Origin: Candidatus Heimdallarchaeota archaeon
Lineage (GTDB): Archaea; Asgardarchaeota; Heimdallarchaeia; JABLTI01
Assembly: GCA_019894765.1 (NCBI GenBank)
Contig: JAGXNT010000008.1
Coordinates: forward strand, 1-64,000
Direction of reading: 5' to 3'
DNA: 64,000 bases
The first letter of the stretch is position 1. Each line of letters begins with the position of its first letter. This document shows, in pieces, positions 1 through 9,756 of this stretch. The notes under the pieces are model-generated. The model saw only the letters and a list, made by a program, of their open reading frames with translations, was not told where the DNA came from and ran no database searches. A program made the position numbers and the translations under genes.

Positions 1-34
1 ATTTCTCTTTTATTTTTTTAAAAAGAAAAATAAT

Positions 35-3000
35 CTAATGAATATCCGACCATTTATCAGCAATTTCATCAAACCAGATTTTACTAGCTCGTTCTATTGC
101 TAATTGCATTTCATGATTATACCCATGTTTTCCTTTTTCTATTGCATTGTCTATTTCAGTTGCAATATATAGCATTGAATCTATGAAATAACTGAAGTCT
201 TTATTCGATCGTTCTAATTTCAATAGGAATTCTAAATCATTAGCAACTATATCTGCAAGCTGATCAGCTTGTTCCAATTGATGTTCAGCTAATGCAATTA
301 TTACTTTAGGAGTATTTTCAATAACTTTCAATAATCGATTTTTTGCTTCCTTAGAAATCTGATTAAGCAATTCATCAATTGGAGTAATATCTTCAAGTAA
401 TTCCTTTCGTTCTTTGTCCACTAAAGTAGGTTCCTCAGGTTTTATTTCTTGAATCTCTTGTAGTTGCTCTTTTATTCCAAATTTTGTTATTTGCTCAATT
501 GATGTGTCCGCTCTACCAAAAAAGTTCTCAACTAGTCTTTTGGCATTTATAAAAGCGGATGAATCGACATAGTAGACATTCTTTAAAGCGTCTTGATATC
601 TTCTTTCAAATCTTTTTGTAAAAGCTTTGAGTAAATCTTTGTGTTTTGGTTTTAGAGATTGAACTATAACAGCTCCATAACCAAAGATACCTGTTGTTAA
701 CAAAAGACTCCTGTTTCCAATTTCTAGTGTCCTAAGAGATTTCCTATCCTTTTTACTTGAATATTCATTCAGAATCTCTTGTATGGCTACTGTAGCTCCA
801 CCAACTAATTGCTCTTCTTGAATTTGTTGTGGTTCATATTGTACAGATGTACAAACTAATCCTGTGGATCGAATATACATAACTGCTAAAACTTCTTCTT
901 GCCAATTTCTATTAAGTATTGGTCTTCGTATTGCAATCGAAAAGACAATCACTAAGAGAAGGAAATCAAATAACACAACTGAGAAATATATGATATTATT
1001 TCCCCGTAATAACCAAGGTATTGTTTCAGGTGGCAGGATAGTAATTTTTATGCTTATTTCAGAGGAATTTCCAGCATAATCATATGCAGTTATTGTTATG
1101 TTATAATCTCCACTATTCAAAGTTCCAATATCAAAAATGATATAAAACGAATTAGTTTGTTGTTTTGTAGCTTGATATAATACCATTTCCCTTGTATATG
1201 TATAATTTACTCCGCTAATTGAAAAAATTACTTTATCAATGACATAATTATCACTCACAGTAACTCGAATTGAATGATTGTTTTTGCTTGGCTCGCTATT
1301 TTGAGTCAACTTTATTATTTCAGTTAGTGAATAACTCTGTGAATCTACAATAATTGATGGAAGAATTGTTGGTGATTCAGTATCTACTATTATCGGATAA
1401 TTCTTTGTTCTTTCTCGACTAAAAGAATCAATAATTCCTATTGATAGAATATGAGGTCCTTTTAATATTGTATAGTGAAAAGCTAAAACATTAATCTGTT
1501 TAGAATAGGGATTTAAAAGTACCGCAGGATAAAAATTGTAATTAATTATCGGATTGTCATCCATAAGGATATAATAGCTTTTTACACCAGTTCTTGGATC
1601 AGTAATTGAAAAATTAAAATTAAAAACGCCAGTCATAGTATAATAAGTAGTAGAAATATTTGTTTGAAATTCTGGACTTAACATTACTACTATTATTAGA
1701 ATTGAAGAGTTTGCTAGATTATTTGCTTTGTCTTGGGCAATTATTGTTAAGGTATAATTTTTATTTCCTAAATCAAAATTAATGTAATGGTAATTCTGTA
1801 AGAAGGTACATATTAGTTGGGTTTCATTATCCAAAAGTATTTGATAGCTTAAAAGACCTGAACCTAAATCATTACCAGTCCATTGAACATATAATATTTG
1901 ACTTGTTATAATAGAATTATTCTCAGGGATAATTATTGATATGAATGGAATACTTTGATCTACTAGTATCCAAATTGTATCTGTATAATTTTCATTGGGA
2001 TTTATGGATATTGCGAGAATTGTTATGTTTTTGAGTGGAAATACACCTATGGGGATAACACCTAAATCGACTAATTGATTTCTCGTTAAATTATCTAGTG
2101 TATATTCCAGTAATTCGTCAATGTATATCTCAAAGTAACTAATGTTTGGCATATTGGCTATATCCCAAGATAAATCAATTTGTGAGATAGACGAGTAACT
2201 TAGATTCTCACTCGGACTTGTAATAATAACTTCAGATAAAGATGAACTCTGAGTTACAGATATGCTATCAGTATAAAAACGATCAATATAATCCAAAGCT
2301 CTAACAGTTATCGTGGATGTAGTATCAGTTGGGATATTTACAAGGGCATTATGTATTGATGAATCAGTAATATTCTGATAAGATATTCCATTGACATAAA
2401 GCTGAAATTCTTTTATTCCGGTACCATTATCAATACTTTCCCAATTTAACAAGACATAATCAAAACCAGTTGTATAACCATCCATAGGATTTGTTATGCT
2501 AACATAGGGATCAGAGACATCTAGAATTAAGGATACATACGCTGTTTTACTATTTCCTGCCTTATCAAATGTTGTTAATAAAACATCAGTTCTACCTTCC
2601 TTATCAAGGAGAATTGATGTTGATTCATCTGTTCCAGAGTACTTTGTAATTTGGTTAATACTTACTTCTGTATGATGAATACCTGAACCAAAATAATTGT
2701 CATTGCTATCCCAATTAAGATTCAATGTTGTATCAGTTAAAATATCACCTGTTTGATGGTATAAAATTGTAACATTTGGTTCAACTGAGTCTTTTGTAAT
2801 TGTAAAAGATGCATTTCTACTATTTCCTAAAAGATCAAATGCTTCTATATCAAATTGATAGGTTTTATCCACTTCCAAGGAAATTAATTCATGAAAATTC
2901 GTTGTTGATGTCAAGTAAGAGTCATCTTTGATTATATCAAAATGTGATATCCCACTAATGGCATCTGAAGCGGTCCAATAGATATCAATTTCAGGATTTT

Positions 3001-5569
3001 TTATATACGTACCTGTTAATGGAGAGGTGATACTAATGAATGGAGCACTACTATCTTTGGTAATAAAAATGGTGTTTTTACCTCGATTCTTTAAATCATC
3101 AACACCTACAATAGTTATGTTGTATAAACCATCACTAAATGTTGGTACTAATACCCACTCAATTGCAGTATTATTAAGTAAGAGAATACTATTAACCCAA
3201 ACTTCATAATAATCAAAATCCCCATTGGGATCGATGTTTTCGTAGTAAACAATTATTGATGCGTTACTTACATAATAGTTGTTTTCAGGACTAAGAATAT
3301 GCACTTCTGGTGCAAAAGCAGTAAATCCAATATCAATTGAATCTGAGCCGTTTTTTCCACTTACATCAAAAGCAATAATTTCAATATGGTTATCTAGACT
3401 TGCTATAGATACAAGATGTGAATTTTGACTTCCTGGAATTCGATTGAACAGAACGCTTTCAACTTTAATATCATAATGATGAATGGCAAAATCATCACTA
3501 GCATCCCAAGTAACTAATACCTTTGAAGATGAAAATGTTGAACCACTTGTAGGTGAGGTAATTGAGATTTCTGGGGGTTTAGATTTCCCGATCACTTGAA
3601 TTTGTCCAAAATTATCTCCAACAATTACTTCGTTGTCACCATCTTCATCAAAATCAAAAACAGTAATTGCTTCTCGGTTTCCTGGACTTGAACCAATATC
3701 ACTGGACCACTCAAGTATAAACTCATAGGACGAACCTTGATCCACAACTTCACCAATAAACAATGTGCCATTATTAGCGCCAAAAATTAACTCATTTCTA
3801 GTATCATTGTCAATATCAGCTATTACAGCACCACCAGCTAAAGAAGGATTATAAGAACCATCATTTACTAATAATTCTAAGGGAGGAGATGGATTAGCAA
3901 AGGTGTACTGTTCAAACATCCTCAAGTAATCTCTCCCAACAATTATTGTCATAATTTCCCCATTATTAGCTGCATCACCAACAAGAATAGTGTGACCATA
4001 ATAATCTTCAGTTGTGATTGAGGAGATACCAGGCAAATCATCATTATTGTTGTCTAGATATTTGTTAGCTGCAGTGTATCGGTATATCTGTAAGTAAGTT
4101 TTTGGTTCATCTAGTTCATTATATGGTTGTGATAAAATTATGAGTTCATTGAGAGTATCGCTGTCCATGTCTGCCACTTCTACAGCATGAATTTTTATCA
4201 CTTTTTCACCCAAAACATCTATTGGATCAAAGGGAGAATCATAATCGTTGTCGAATTCATCTTTATCTGAATCATAATACAAAATTATTAGTTTACCTTG
4301 TTGATCACTACACACGATTTCCATTTCAGAGTCATTATCGGGATCTCCTATTGATATATAACCCATTAATCCAGGGGAATGGATGAAAACATATTTTGAT
4401 TCACTAAAATCCTTAGTGATATCATTCCAACCAGAAAAACGCAATAATCGACTGTCTTCTCCACAAACATAGAGTTCTTCCTCGCTGTCTCCATTGAAAT
4501 CATACGCAGCAATTCCTTTTATTTGAAAGAGTTTACTTTGATGACTTGTAGTCCATGAAGACCATATTCTTGTCATCTCTCCATCTACAAAATCATATAT
4601 TGCCAACAAATAATCCTTATTTGCATCTGTTTCATTTGAACTAACAACTATTTCTAAATCACCGTTACTATCAACATCAATAGTTCCCATGAATACTCCT
4701 TTATTTACACCGATGACATCTGATTTCAAATTTGTATTTTCTTCGATTACATAATCTGCATAGTAATTTGATAAGCCTGTATCTTTTCCCAGATAGATAT
4801 CTCCAAGGAATCTAGCACTTGTTCGTATCTCAGCTGGTGTTGAACTAACATAGGGCCAAGTAATTTCTTCCTCAAAAGAACTATAGCTTTCAAATGCTTC
4901 AAAACCAATTCCAGTAATATTTCCTGCTGATATCCCTAGTATTGCTAGTGGAATTCTAAGCTCATATTGTCGATGGGAAATCGATTCAAAATATGACCCA
5001 TCAAAAGCAGTATTCATTAAAATCTGCGATCCAGCTAAAGGTATTCCTGGAGTATTCGATTCTATTTCTATCCAGGTTTCTGTTAAATCATTATAACTAC
5101 TATAGTAAACAATTGCACCAGGATCCGCTTTTAGAATCACCGCACGATCATTAGTTGTAAAGACACCATTTTGATCTTTATCAATATAGATTGCTGCTCC
5201 CCATACAGATGCTGGTGTTTCAGTTTGAAAATTCGCTAAATCTAAACCAATGTATAAATTGGTGTTATCATTTTGCATTAGCACTTTTGAATCTAAATTT
5301 TCATCAAAATCATACATACTGTAGACTGCAGCTGCTGACCATTCTGTTGCTAAGGAGCTTGAATTAAAAAGAATCTGACCATCTAAAGTTGGACTAGTAT
5401 CATTCCAGAGGGAAAAAATTTCTGTTGGTGTTGCTTGACTTGAATGAGCAGAACCATAATTGAATGGATTGAGACGATTCGCATAAAGCGTTAAAACTAG
5501 CATTAATACGAGTAAGATAAGAGCAAACAGTTGTTTCTTGCTTGCCTTAAATGACCTTTTAAACGCCAT
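35..5569 (-). CDS. Giant surface receptor-like protein with FG-GAP/VCBS-type and Ig-like repeats, one C-terminal TM and a longin/roadblock-like cytosolic domain
   Basis: Begins with a basic stretch and a hydrophobic segment (FALILLVLMLVLTLYA), a signal peptide or anchor. A DOMON-like region (about residues 60-270) is followed by integrin-alpha/VCBS-type repeats with DxDxD-like loops (DVDSNGDLEI, DFDEDGDNEV; about 290-640). Then come some nine Ig/fibronectin-like repeats of the form 'ISITSPxxGS...WxxSDxxxGI...YxIxxxD' to about 1510. A single membrane segment near 1530-1553 is followed by RRPILNR and about 300 cytosolic residues. The first 105 of these (LAVMYIRSTGLVCTS... to RRYQDAL) look like a longin/roadblock-type module and resemble the C-terminal modules of the GTPase fusions at 23-25 kb. 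A helical region ends the protein. The open frame reaches 5599, but ATG 5569 has GAAGGG upstream and is preferred. The ligand is unknown; the receptor role is inferred from topology. Confidence 0.75.
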   Translation of the reverse strand: MAFKRSFKASKKQLFALILLVLMLVLTLYANRLNPFNYGSAHSSQATPTEIFSLWNDTSPTLDGQILFNSSSLATEWSAAAVYSMYDFDENLDSKVLMQNDNTNLYIGLDLANFQTETPASVWGAAIYIDKDQNGVFTTNDRAVILKADPGAIVYYSSYNDLTETWIEIESNTPGIPLAGSQILMNTAFDGSYFESISHRQYELRIPLAILGISAGNITGIGFEAFESYSSFEEEITWPYVSSTPAEIRTSARFLGDIYLGKDTGLSNYYADYVIEENTNLKSDVIGVNKGVFMGTIDVDSNGDLEIVVSSNETDANKDYLLAIYDFVDGEMTRIWSSWTTSHQSKLFQIKGIAAYDFNGDSEEELYVCGEDSRLLRFSGWNDITKDFSESKYVFIHSPGLMGYISIGDPDNDSEMEIVCSDQQGKLIILYYDSDKDEFDNDYDSPFDPIDVLGEKVIKIHAVEVADMDSDTLNELIILSQPYNELDEPKTYLQIYRYTAANKYLDNNNDDLPGISSITTEDYYGHTILVGDAANNGEIMTIIVGRDYLRMFEQYTFANPSPPLELLVNDGSYNPSLAGGAVIADIDNDTRNELIFGANNGTLFIGEVVDQGSSYEFILEWSSDIGSSPGNREAITVFDFDEDGDNEVIVGDNFGQIQVIGKSKPPEISITSPTSGSTFSSSKVLVTWDASDDFAIHHYDIKVESVLFNRIPGSQNSHLVSIASLDNHIEIIAFDVSGKNGSDSIDIGFTAFAPEVHILSPENNYYVSNASIIVYYENIDPNGDFDYYEVWVNSILLLNNTAIEWVLVPTFSDGLYNITIVGVDDLKNRGKNTIFITKDSSAPFISITSPLTGTYIKNPEIDIYWTASDAISGISHFDIIKDDSYLTSTTNFHELISLEVDKTYQFDIEAFDLLGNSRNASFTITKDSVEPNVTILYHQTGDILTDTTLNLNWDSNDNYFGSGIHHTEVSINQITKYSGTDESTSILLDKEGRTDVLLTTFDKAGNSKTAYVSLILDVSDPYVSITNPMDGYTTGFDYVLLNWESIDNGTGIKEFQLYVNGISYQNITDSSIHNALVNIPTDTTSTITVRALDYIDRFYTDSISVTQSSSLSEVIITSPSENLSYSSISQIDLSWDIANMPNISYFEIYIDELLEYTLDNLTRNQLVDLGVIPIGVFPLKNITILAISINPNENYTDTIWILVDQSIPFISIIIPENNSIITSQILYVQWTGNDLGSGLLSYQILLDNETQLICTFLQNYHYINFDLGNKNYTLTIIAQDKANNLANSSILIIVVMLSPEFQTNISTTYYTMTGVFNFNFSITDPRTGVKSYYILMDDNPIINYNFYPAVLLNPYSKQINVLAFHYTILKGPHILSIGIIDSFSRERTKNYPIIVDTESPTILPSIIVDSQSYSLTEIIKLTQNSEPSKNNHSIRVTVSDNYVIDKVIFSISGVNYTYTREMVLYQATKQQTNSFYIIFDIGTLNSGDYNITITAYDYAGNSSEISIKITILPPETIPWLLRGNNIIYFSVVLFDFLLLVIVFSIAIRRPILNRNWQEEVLAVMYIRSTGLVCTSVQYEPQQIQEEQLVGGATVAIQEILNEYSSKKDRKSLRTLEIGNRSLLLTTGIFGYGAVIVQSLKPKHKDLLKAFTKRFERRYQDALKNVYYVDSSAFINAKRLVENFFGRADTSIEQITKFGIKEQLQEIQEIKPEEPTLVDKERKELLEDITPIDELLNQISKEAKNRLLKVIENTPKVIIALAEHQLEQADQLADIVANDLEFLLKLERSNKDFSYFIDSMLYIATEIDNAIEKGKHGYNHEMQLAIERASKIWFDEIADKWSDIH

Positions 5570-5839
5570 TAATTTTCCCTTCGGTTTAAAGAAAAGCACT
5601 TTTCTTTAAAAGATACTTCTTTAATTTCTACTACACTTATACCTATATCTAGTAATGTTTTAAAAACCAAATGGTTGCGTCAAAATCGATTCAAATTATT
5701 TAGGAATTAAGAAAAAATAATACCGTTATTGGGACTATTTTTGTCTGTTTGCCTTAAGAAAAAGAATATTATCTGATAAGCAATACAATGTTGTTAGAGA
5801 AGAGAAAATAATATCTAGTACAGCTTGGGTGCTTATTTA

Positions 5840-7999
5840 ATGCCGAGAGAATTAAAGCAATTAAGAAAAAACTATGTACAATTGCAAAAGAATGAGATTT
5901 TCCAAGTTATTAGAAGTATACGAAATCAAATTGATTTGAAGAGTGATGAAAGAGAAACAACAGAATTTGCTGAACTTTTATTTTTATTAATTAAGCATTT
6001 TAGCAAAACAAGCGATTACAATAGCGAACGAATCATACTTAATCAATTAGTTGAAGTTGCTTGGTGGGCCCAAGAAGAATTAGCAATTATAGATTTTCTT
6101 TCCCAAGGGATTTACAAAATTCTTATGGATAGCAATACTGCAAGAGGTGAAGATAGAACAAATCTTTTCAGTGATTTTATAGACATCATTTCTAGGTTTC
6201 CTGAGAATCGTAAAATATATTCAGCTATCTCTCGAGCGACAATTGAATTAATTAAGTGGGGAACAGACAAAGAAATCCTTAAGATTCTTGAAATCATGAA
6301 GCAAAAATCAGTGTTATTTCCATTAGTAGAATCTTTGCAAATCCTTGATGCAAAAGTCTTCATGAGCATCCTATTTTATCTCGAGGAACAAGATTGCAAA
6401 ACAGTTAAACAGATCTATAATCAATTCAGTAGTTTTGCCATAAGCAATTTTGAAGAAGAACAGAATGGTGATACTGCGAGAATTTCTACTGTTTTACTTG
6501 GGGAAGATGTTAATGAGATTTTACAGGAAGGAGCTATTAATGCCGTTATTAATATGGCTCGAATAAATAGCAAAGAAGAATGTGAAGAATGTATACTTGC
6601 TATTAGAAGAGTAATTCAAGATTCAGAATATCTCCTCCGAAAAGATGGGAAAGAATTCTTTAGAGATATTTATCGTCTAAGTTACACCTTGGATCAATTC
6701 AAACTATGGGATCATTTTCTCGATTTACAGCTAATTCAAGATCTGAAATTAGAGCGAGATAAAGATGAGAAGTATCAAATGGGGGAGAAAAAACTATTCA
6801 CCATTCAAAAAATCATGCGGATAGAAGAGTATGATTCTTTAAAGGGTGGTAGAAGAGGATTAAAGCTAGCTTATGACTTGGATGATTTAAGTGATATAGA
6901 GTTCGTTATCCATGAAATCGTAAAACAGAAAGCATCAGAATTCAAACCTGTTGATTTAGTTGAAGAAGTAGATGCAGTAATAGATACAGACGAGGAATTG
7001 AAAGAACATCTACGAGAAATTGGAGAAATTCCACAAGATAGACAAAGTGTTGATGAAATTCAAGATCAAATAACCAAAAGTGATGATGTGACAGTTCCCG
7101 CTACAAAAGAAAGTAAGATTGAAGAGCAAATTAAGTTCTTAAGACAATTAGAGCTTGAAGATGAAAGAAATTTAATGAATCAAATGTTACATGCTGAAGC
7201 TCTAATTTTAGCAGTTGGAATGTTTGGTTTCTATAGTCCTACACTTAATATTACTCCAGAGGAAGTTCTCTCTCATTTCGAGAATTTAAGTGAGCACAAG
7301 ATGTTTATTGAGTTAGTTGAACCTCTTGTCAGAGCAGTAACACTACGAGCAGCTCGATTAGATCATCATGCGGCAAATATCTTACTTGAAATTCTTAACA
7401 CTAAAGGACATAAATTTCTCACAAAACACTATAGATTGTACAATTTTGTTGATAATCTTGTAAGATTAATCAGTTATTTAGGAAGAACAGGTAAGAAAGA
7501 AATTTTGATTAAAATAAAAAATGAATTGGAGATAGCTAATCGAATTAGCTTAGATGATGAGACAATACCATATAAGATTGCGAAAGCAATTAATGAAAGC
7601 ATACTCTCTTATTCAGCTGAAGATAACCTGATGAAAATACAGCTTTTAGAATTAGTGAAAGACATAGCTCGAATGCATTCCTATAATATTGATTTACAAG
7701 TGAAGTTTGTAGAAGGACTGAATTTTCTAATACTTGATACTGGTTTTTCCGATATAGATCAAACTGAACAGTTAGCAGATGAACTCATAGAATTTGCTAG
7801 ATCATATAGAAACAATCAACAAATAGAAGAAAAAGCAGCTCTTGGAATCTTATGGACCCTAGTCTTTTCAAAATTAAAGGATCAAACAACTAAACTAGCT
7901 AAATATAAGAAAGAAATTGATTTTATAGCTACTAGCTATCCTGAAAGTGCTTATCTCAAAAAAATAAAAGATTTGACTGAATTTATCTTAACAAATTAG
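5840..7999 (+). CDS. Unknown large helical protein
   Basis: About 719 residues, almost entirely alpha-helical and charged, with no signal peptide and no membrane segment, so probably cytosolic. The N-terminal half (to about residue 330) and the C-terminal half (about 450-719) look like HEAT/ARM- or TPR-like helical solenoids. They are joined by an acidic, low-complexity linker (about 395-440, rich in E, D and Q). I recognise no catalytic motif. An upstream TTG at 5825 is in frame, but ATG 5840 follows GGGTG and is a better start. It is divergent from the giant receptor-like gene, sharing a gap of about 270 bases, so the two could be co-regulated. Function unknown; a scaffold role is only a guess. 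Confidence 0.7.
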   Translation: MPRELKQLRKNYVQLQKNEIFQVIRSIRNQIDLKSDERETTEFAELLFLLIKHFSKTSDYNSERIILNQLVEVAWWAQEELAIIDFLSQGIYKILMDSNTARGEDRTNLFSDFIDIISRFPENRKIYSAISRATIELIKWGTDKEILKILEIMKQKSVLFPLVESLQILDAKVFMSILFYLEEQDCKTVKQIYNQFSSFAISNFEEEQNGDTARISTVLLGEDVNEILQEGAINAVINMARINSKEECEECILAIRRVIQDSEYLLRKDGKEFFRDIYRLSYTLDQFKLWDHFLDLQLIQDLKLERDKDEKYQMGEKKLFTIQKIMRIEEYDSLKGGRRGLKLAYDLDDLSDIEFVIHEIVKQKASEFKPVDLVEEVDAVIDTDEELKEHLREIGEIPQDRQSVDEIQDQITKSDDVTVPATKESKIEEQIKFLRQLELEDERNLMNQMLHAEALILAVGMFGFYSPTLNITPEEVLSHFENLSEHKMFIELVEPLVRAVTLRAARLDHHAANILLEILNTKGHKFLTKHYRLYNFVDNLVRLISYLGRTGKKEILIKIKNELEIANRISLDDETIPYKIAKAINESILSYSAEDNLMKIQLLELVKDIARMHSYNIDLQVKFVEGLNFLILDTGFSDIDQTEQLADELIEFARSYRNNQQIEEKAALGILWTLVFSKLKDQTTKLAKYKKEIDFIATSYPESAYLKKIKDLTEFILTN

Positions 8000-8062
8000 G
8001 ATAAACATTTATGTCGACATAGGTTTATTTTTTCAAATAACTAGCTATAGTATTTTGATAGC

Positions 8063-8070
8063 TTTAAATA
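8063..8070 (+). promoter_or_regulatory. TATA box upstream of candidate ncRNA
   Basis: TTTAAATA, followed about 25 bases downstream by the first hairpins of the structured region starting near 8090. Position and sequence fit an archaeal BRE/TATA promoter; no protein start follows at a suitable distance. Confidence 0.4.
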
Positions 8071-8089
8071 GGCAGTCGAAATATTTTCA

Positions 8090-8340
8090 TAAAATTGCCG
8101 AGGGAAATTTGAGAAAGTTGGTCAAATTCGTAGGATGGCAGAAGTTTAACCTACAATCAATGAGTGGGATAACAAGAGTAAAGACTCTAAATTTTTTTCA
8201 GACAACAATAGTTGTCACTCCCGTCGAAGGAAAAGTATGTAGTAGACTAGAAGTAGTAAGGTGAGAAGAAGAATTTGGTATTGATGGTAAAGAAATTCTG
8301 AACCATTAATACCAATGAAATTCTTCTACTTATCATGCTG
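8090..8340 (+). ncRNA. Candidate structured non-coding RNA, family not recognised
   Basis: This gap of 587 bases lacks a convincing gene but holds a series of perfect hairpins. They are AATTTGA/TCAAATT (8106-8112 with 8122-8128), GTAGG/CCTAC (8130-8134 with 8150-8154), AGAGT-AAAG-ACTCT (8175-8188) and GACAAC-AATA-GTTGTC (8201-8216). A long two-part stem pairs 8267-8276 with 8318-8327 and 8277-8288 with 8302-8313 (one G:T pair), and a T-rich stretch follows. A TATA box lies at 8063-8070. The length of about 250 nt would fit an RNase P- or SRP-sized RNA, but I could not match their conserved cores. It could also be a long leader for the sulfate genes, although those have their own TATA box. Strand is inferred from the TATA position; ends are approximate. 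Confidence 0.45.
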
Positions 8341-8528
8341 ACTGATTTTTGCTTAGATGTTCATCTAATTAAACTCTATTGTAAATTTTTGAATACACTT
8401 ATTAATAACATAGGTTTTTTATAAACGATGGTTTGGTCGTTAAATTGTTCATAACACAATAGGACTCAAATAGCAAGGGTTCATTTACATCGAAGTAAAC
8501 TAACATACCATCTTCATAACTATTACAT

Positions 8529-8556
8529 CTATATATAGCAGTAGAAAATCTCTACT
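8529..8556 (+). promoter_or_regulatory. TATA box and leader hairpin of the sulfate-activation genes
   Basis: CTATATATAG (8529-8538) lies about 50 bases before the sat start. A small hairpin AGTAGA-AATC-TCTACT follows at 8540-8556, then GGAG at 8574-8577 as the ribosome-binding site. The hairpin lies around or just before the expected transcription start, so a regulatory role is possible but unproven. Confidence 0.4.
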
Positions 8557-8586
8557 AGCATAGATAAAAAATTGGAGTATAGTTAA

Positions 8587-9738
8587 ATGATTAAACCACA
8601 TGGTGGTAAACTAATAGATAGAATTGTTTCAGAAGGGAAAAGAGAAAAAATACTCAAAGAGTATAAAGAACTCCCACAACTTAAGATTACTAATGAAACA
8701 ATTGAAGATTTGAAAAACATTTCCCATGGAGTTTTTAGTCCACTTGAAGGATTCATGGGTACAGAAGATATCGATTCTATAATCAAAAATGATCGACTTG
8801 CTAATGGGCTTCCATGGACAATTCCAATTACATTAGATGTTTCAAAGGAAAGTGCAGATAAAATTCCCGAGGGAGAAGAAATAGCACTAATCAATGGTGA
8901 CCAAGTACTTGGTATCTTACACCTTGAAGAAAAATTCCCTTACAAGAAAAAGGAAGTTGCTCAAAGTGTTTTTCAAACCTTGGACATGGAACATCCAGGG
9001 GTAGCAAATGTAATGAATTCCCACGATACCTTGGTCTCAGGGAAAATTGATCTCATAAGCACTGACATAAAACAATACAAAGAATACACCTTCTATCCCA
9101 AAGAAACACGAAAGATGTTCAAAGAAAAGAAATGGAAAACAGTAGTTGGATTCCAAACAAGAAACGTACCACATTTAGGACATGAATATGTACAGAAAGC
9201 AGCATTAACACTTGTAGATGGATTATTCGTGAACCCAATAATCGGAAAGAAAAAGAAAGATGATTTCTTAGATCCAGTAATTTTAGGAGCATATAATATA
9301 CTATTGAATAACTATTATCCAAAAGAAAAAGCCATAATGGGTATTCTAAGAACAAGAATGCGCTATGGCGGTCCGAAAGAAGCAATCTTTCATGCTATTA
9401 TGCGAAAGAATTTCGGTTGCAGTCATTTCATCGTAGGAAGAGATCATGCAGGTGTTGGCGATTATTACGGACCATTTGATGCACATGGAATCTTCGAGGA
9501 ATTCGATGATCTTGAGATTCAACCCATTTGCTTCCGATCCTTCTACCTTTGTAATAAATGTACTGGCGTTGTTTCAGATAGTGTTTGTCCACATGATGGA
9601 TCTGAATACCAGAAATTTATTAGTGGCAAAAAAATACGTACTATGATTGTGAATAAAGAGTTAGATGAGTTAGGTGAATACATGCGACCAGAGGTTGCCA
9701 AGTATTTAATAGAACAAGAGGAGTTATTTGTAAAATAA
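8587..9738 (+). CDS. sat: Sulfate adenylyltransferase (ATP sulfurylase)
   Basis: Makes adenosine 5'-phosphosulfate (APS) and pyrophosphate from ATP and sulfate in the cytosol. The 383 residues fit the monofunctional prokaryotic/archaeal Sat family. The N-terminal PUA-like domain is about 1-165. The catalytic domain carries the QTRNVPHLGHE nucleotide-binding motif (190-200) and GRDHAGVGDYYG (284-295). A C-x2-C...C-x2-H set (CNKC...CPHDG, about 323-336) matches the zinc site known in some thermophile enzymes. ATG 8587 is preceded by GGAG nine bases away. It is the first gene of a set with APS kinase (18-base gap) and a sulfotransferase. No APS reductase lies nearby, so the context favours PAPS synthesis over sulfate respiration. 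Confidence 0.95.
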   Translation: MIKPHGGKLIDRIVSEGKREKILKEYKELPQLKITNETIEDLKNISHGVFSPLEGFMGTEDIDSIIKNDRLANGLPWTIPITLDVSKESADKIPEGEEIALINGDQVLGILHLEEKFPYKKKEVAQSVFQTLDMEHPGVANVMNSHDTLVSGKIDLISTDIKQYKEYTFYPKETRKMFKEKKWKTVVGFQTRNVPHLGHEYVQKAALTLVDGLFVNPIIGKKKKDDFLDPVILGAYNILLNNYYPKEKAIMGILRTRMRYGGPKEAIFHAIMRKNFGCSHFIVGRDHAGVGDYYGPFDAHGIFEEFDDLEIQPICFRSFYLCNKCTGVVSDSVCPHDGSEYQKFISGKKIRTMIVNKELDELGEYMRPEVAKYLIEQEELFVK

Positions 9739-9756
9739 GTAAAGATGTGATTAGAA

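Noticed and set aside
8055..8264. 69-codon open frame over the candidate RNA
   Set aside because: No usable start context, odd composition, and it crosses four perfect hairpins; more likely non-coding.
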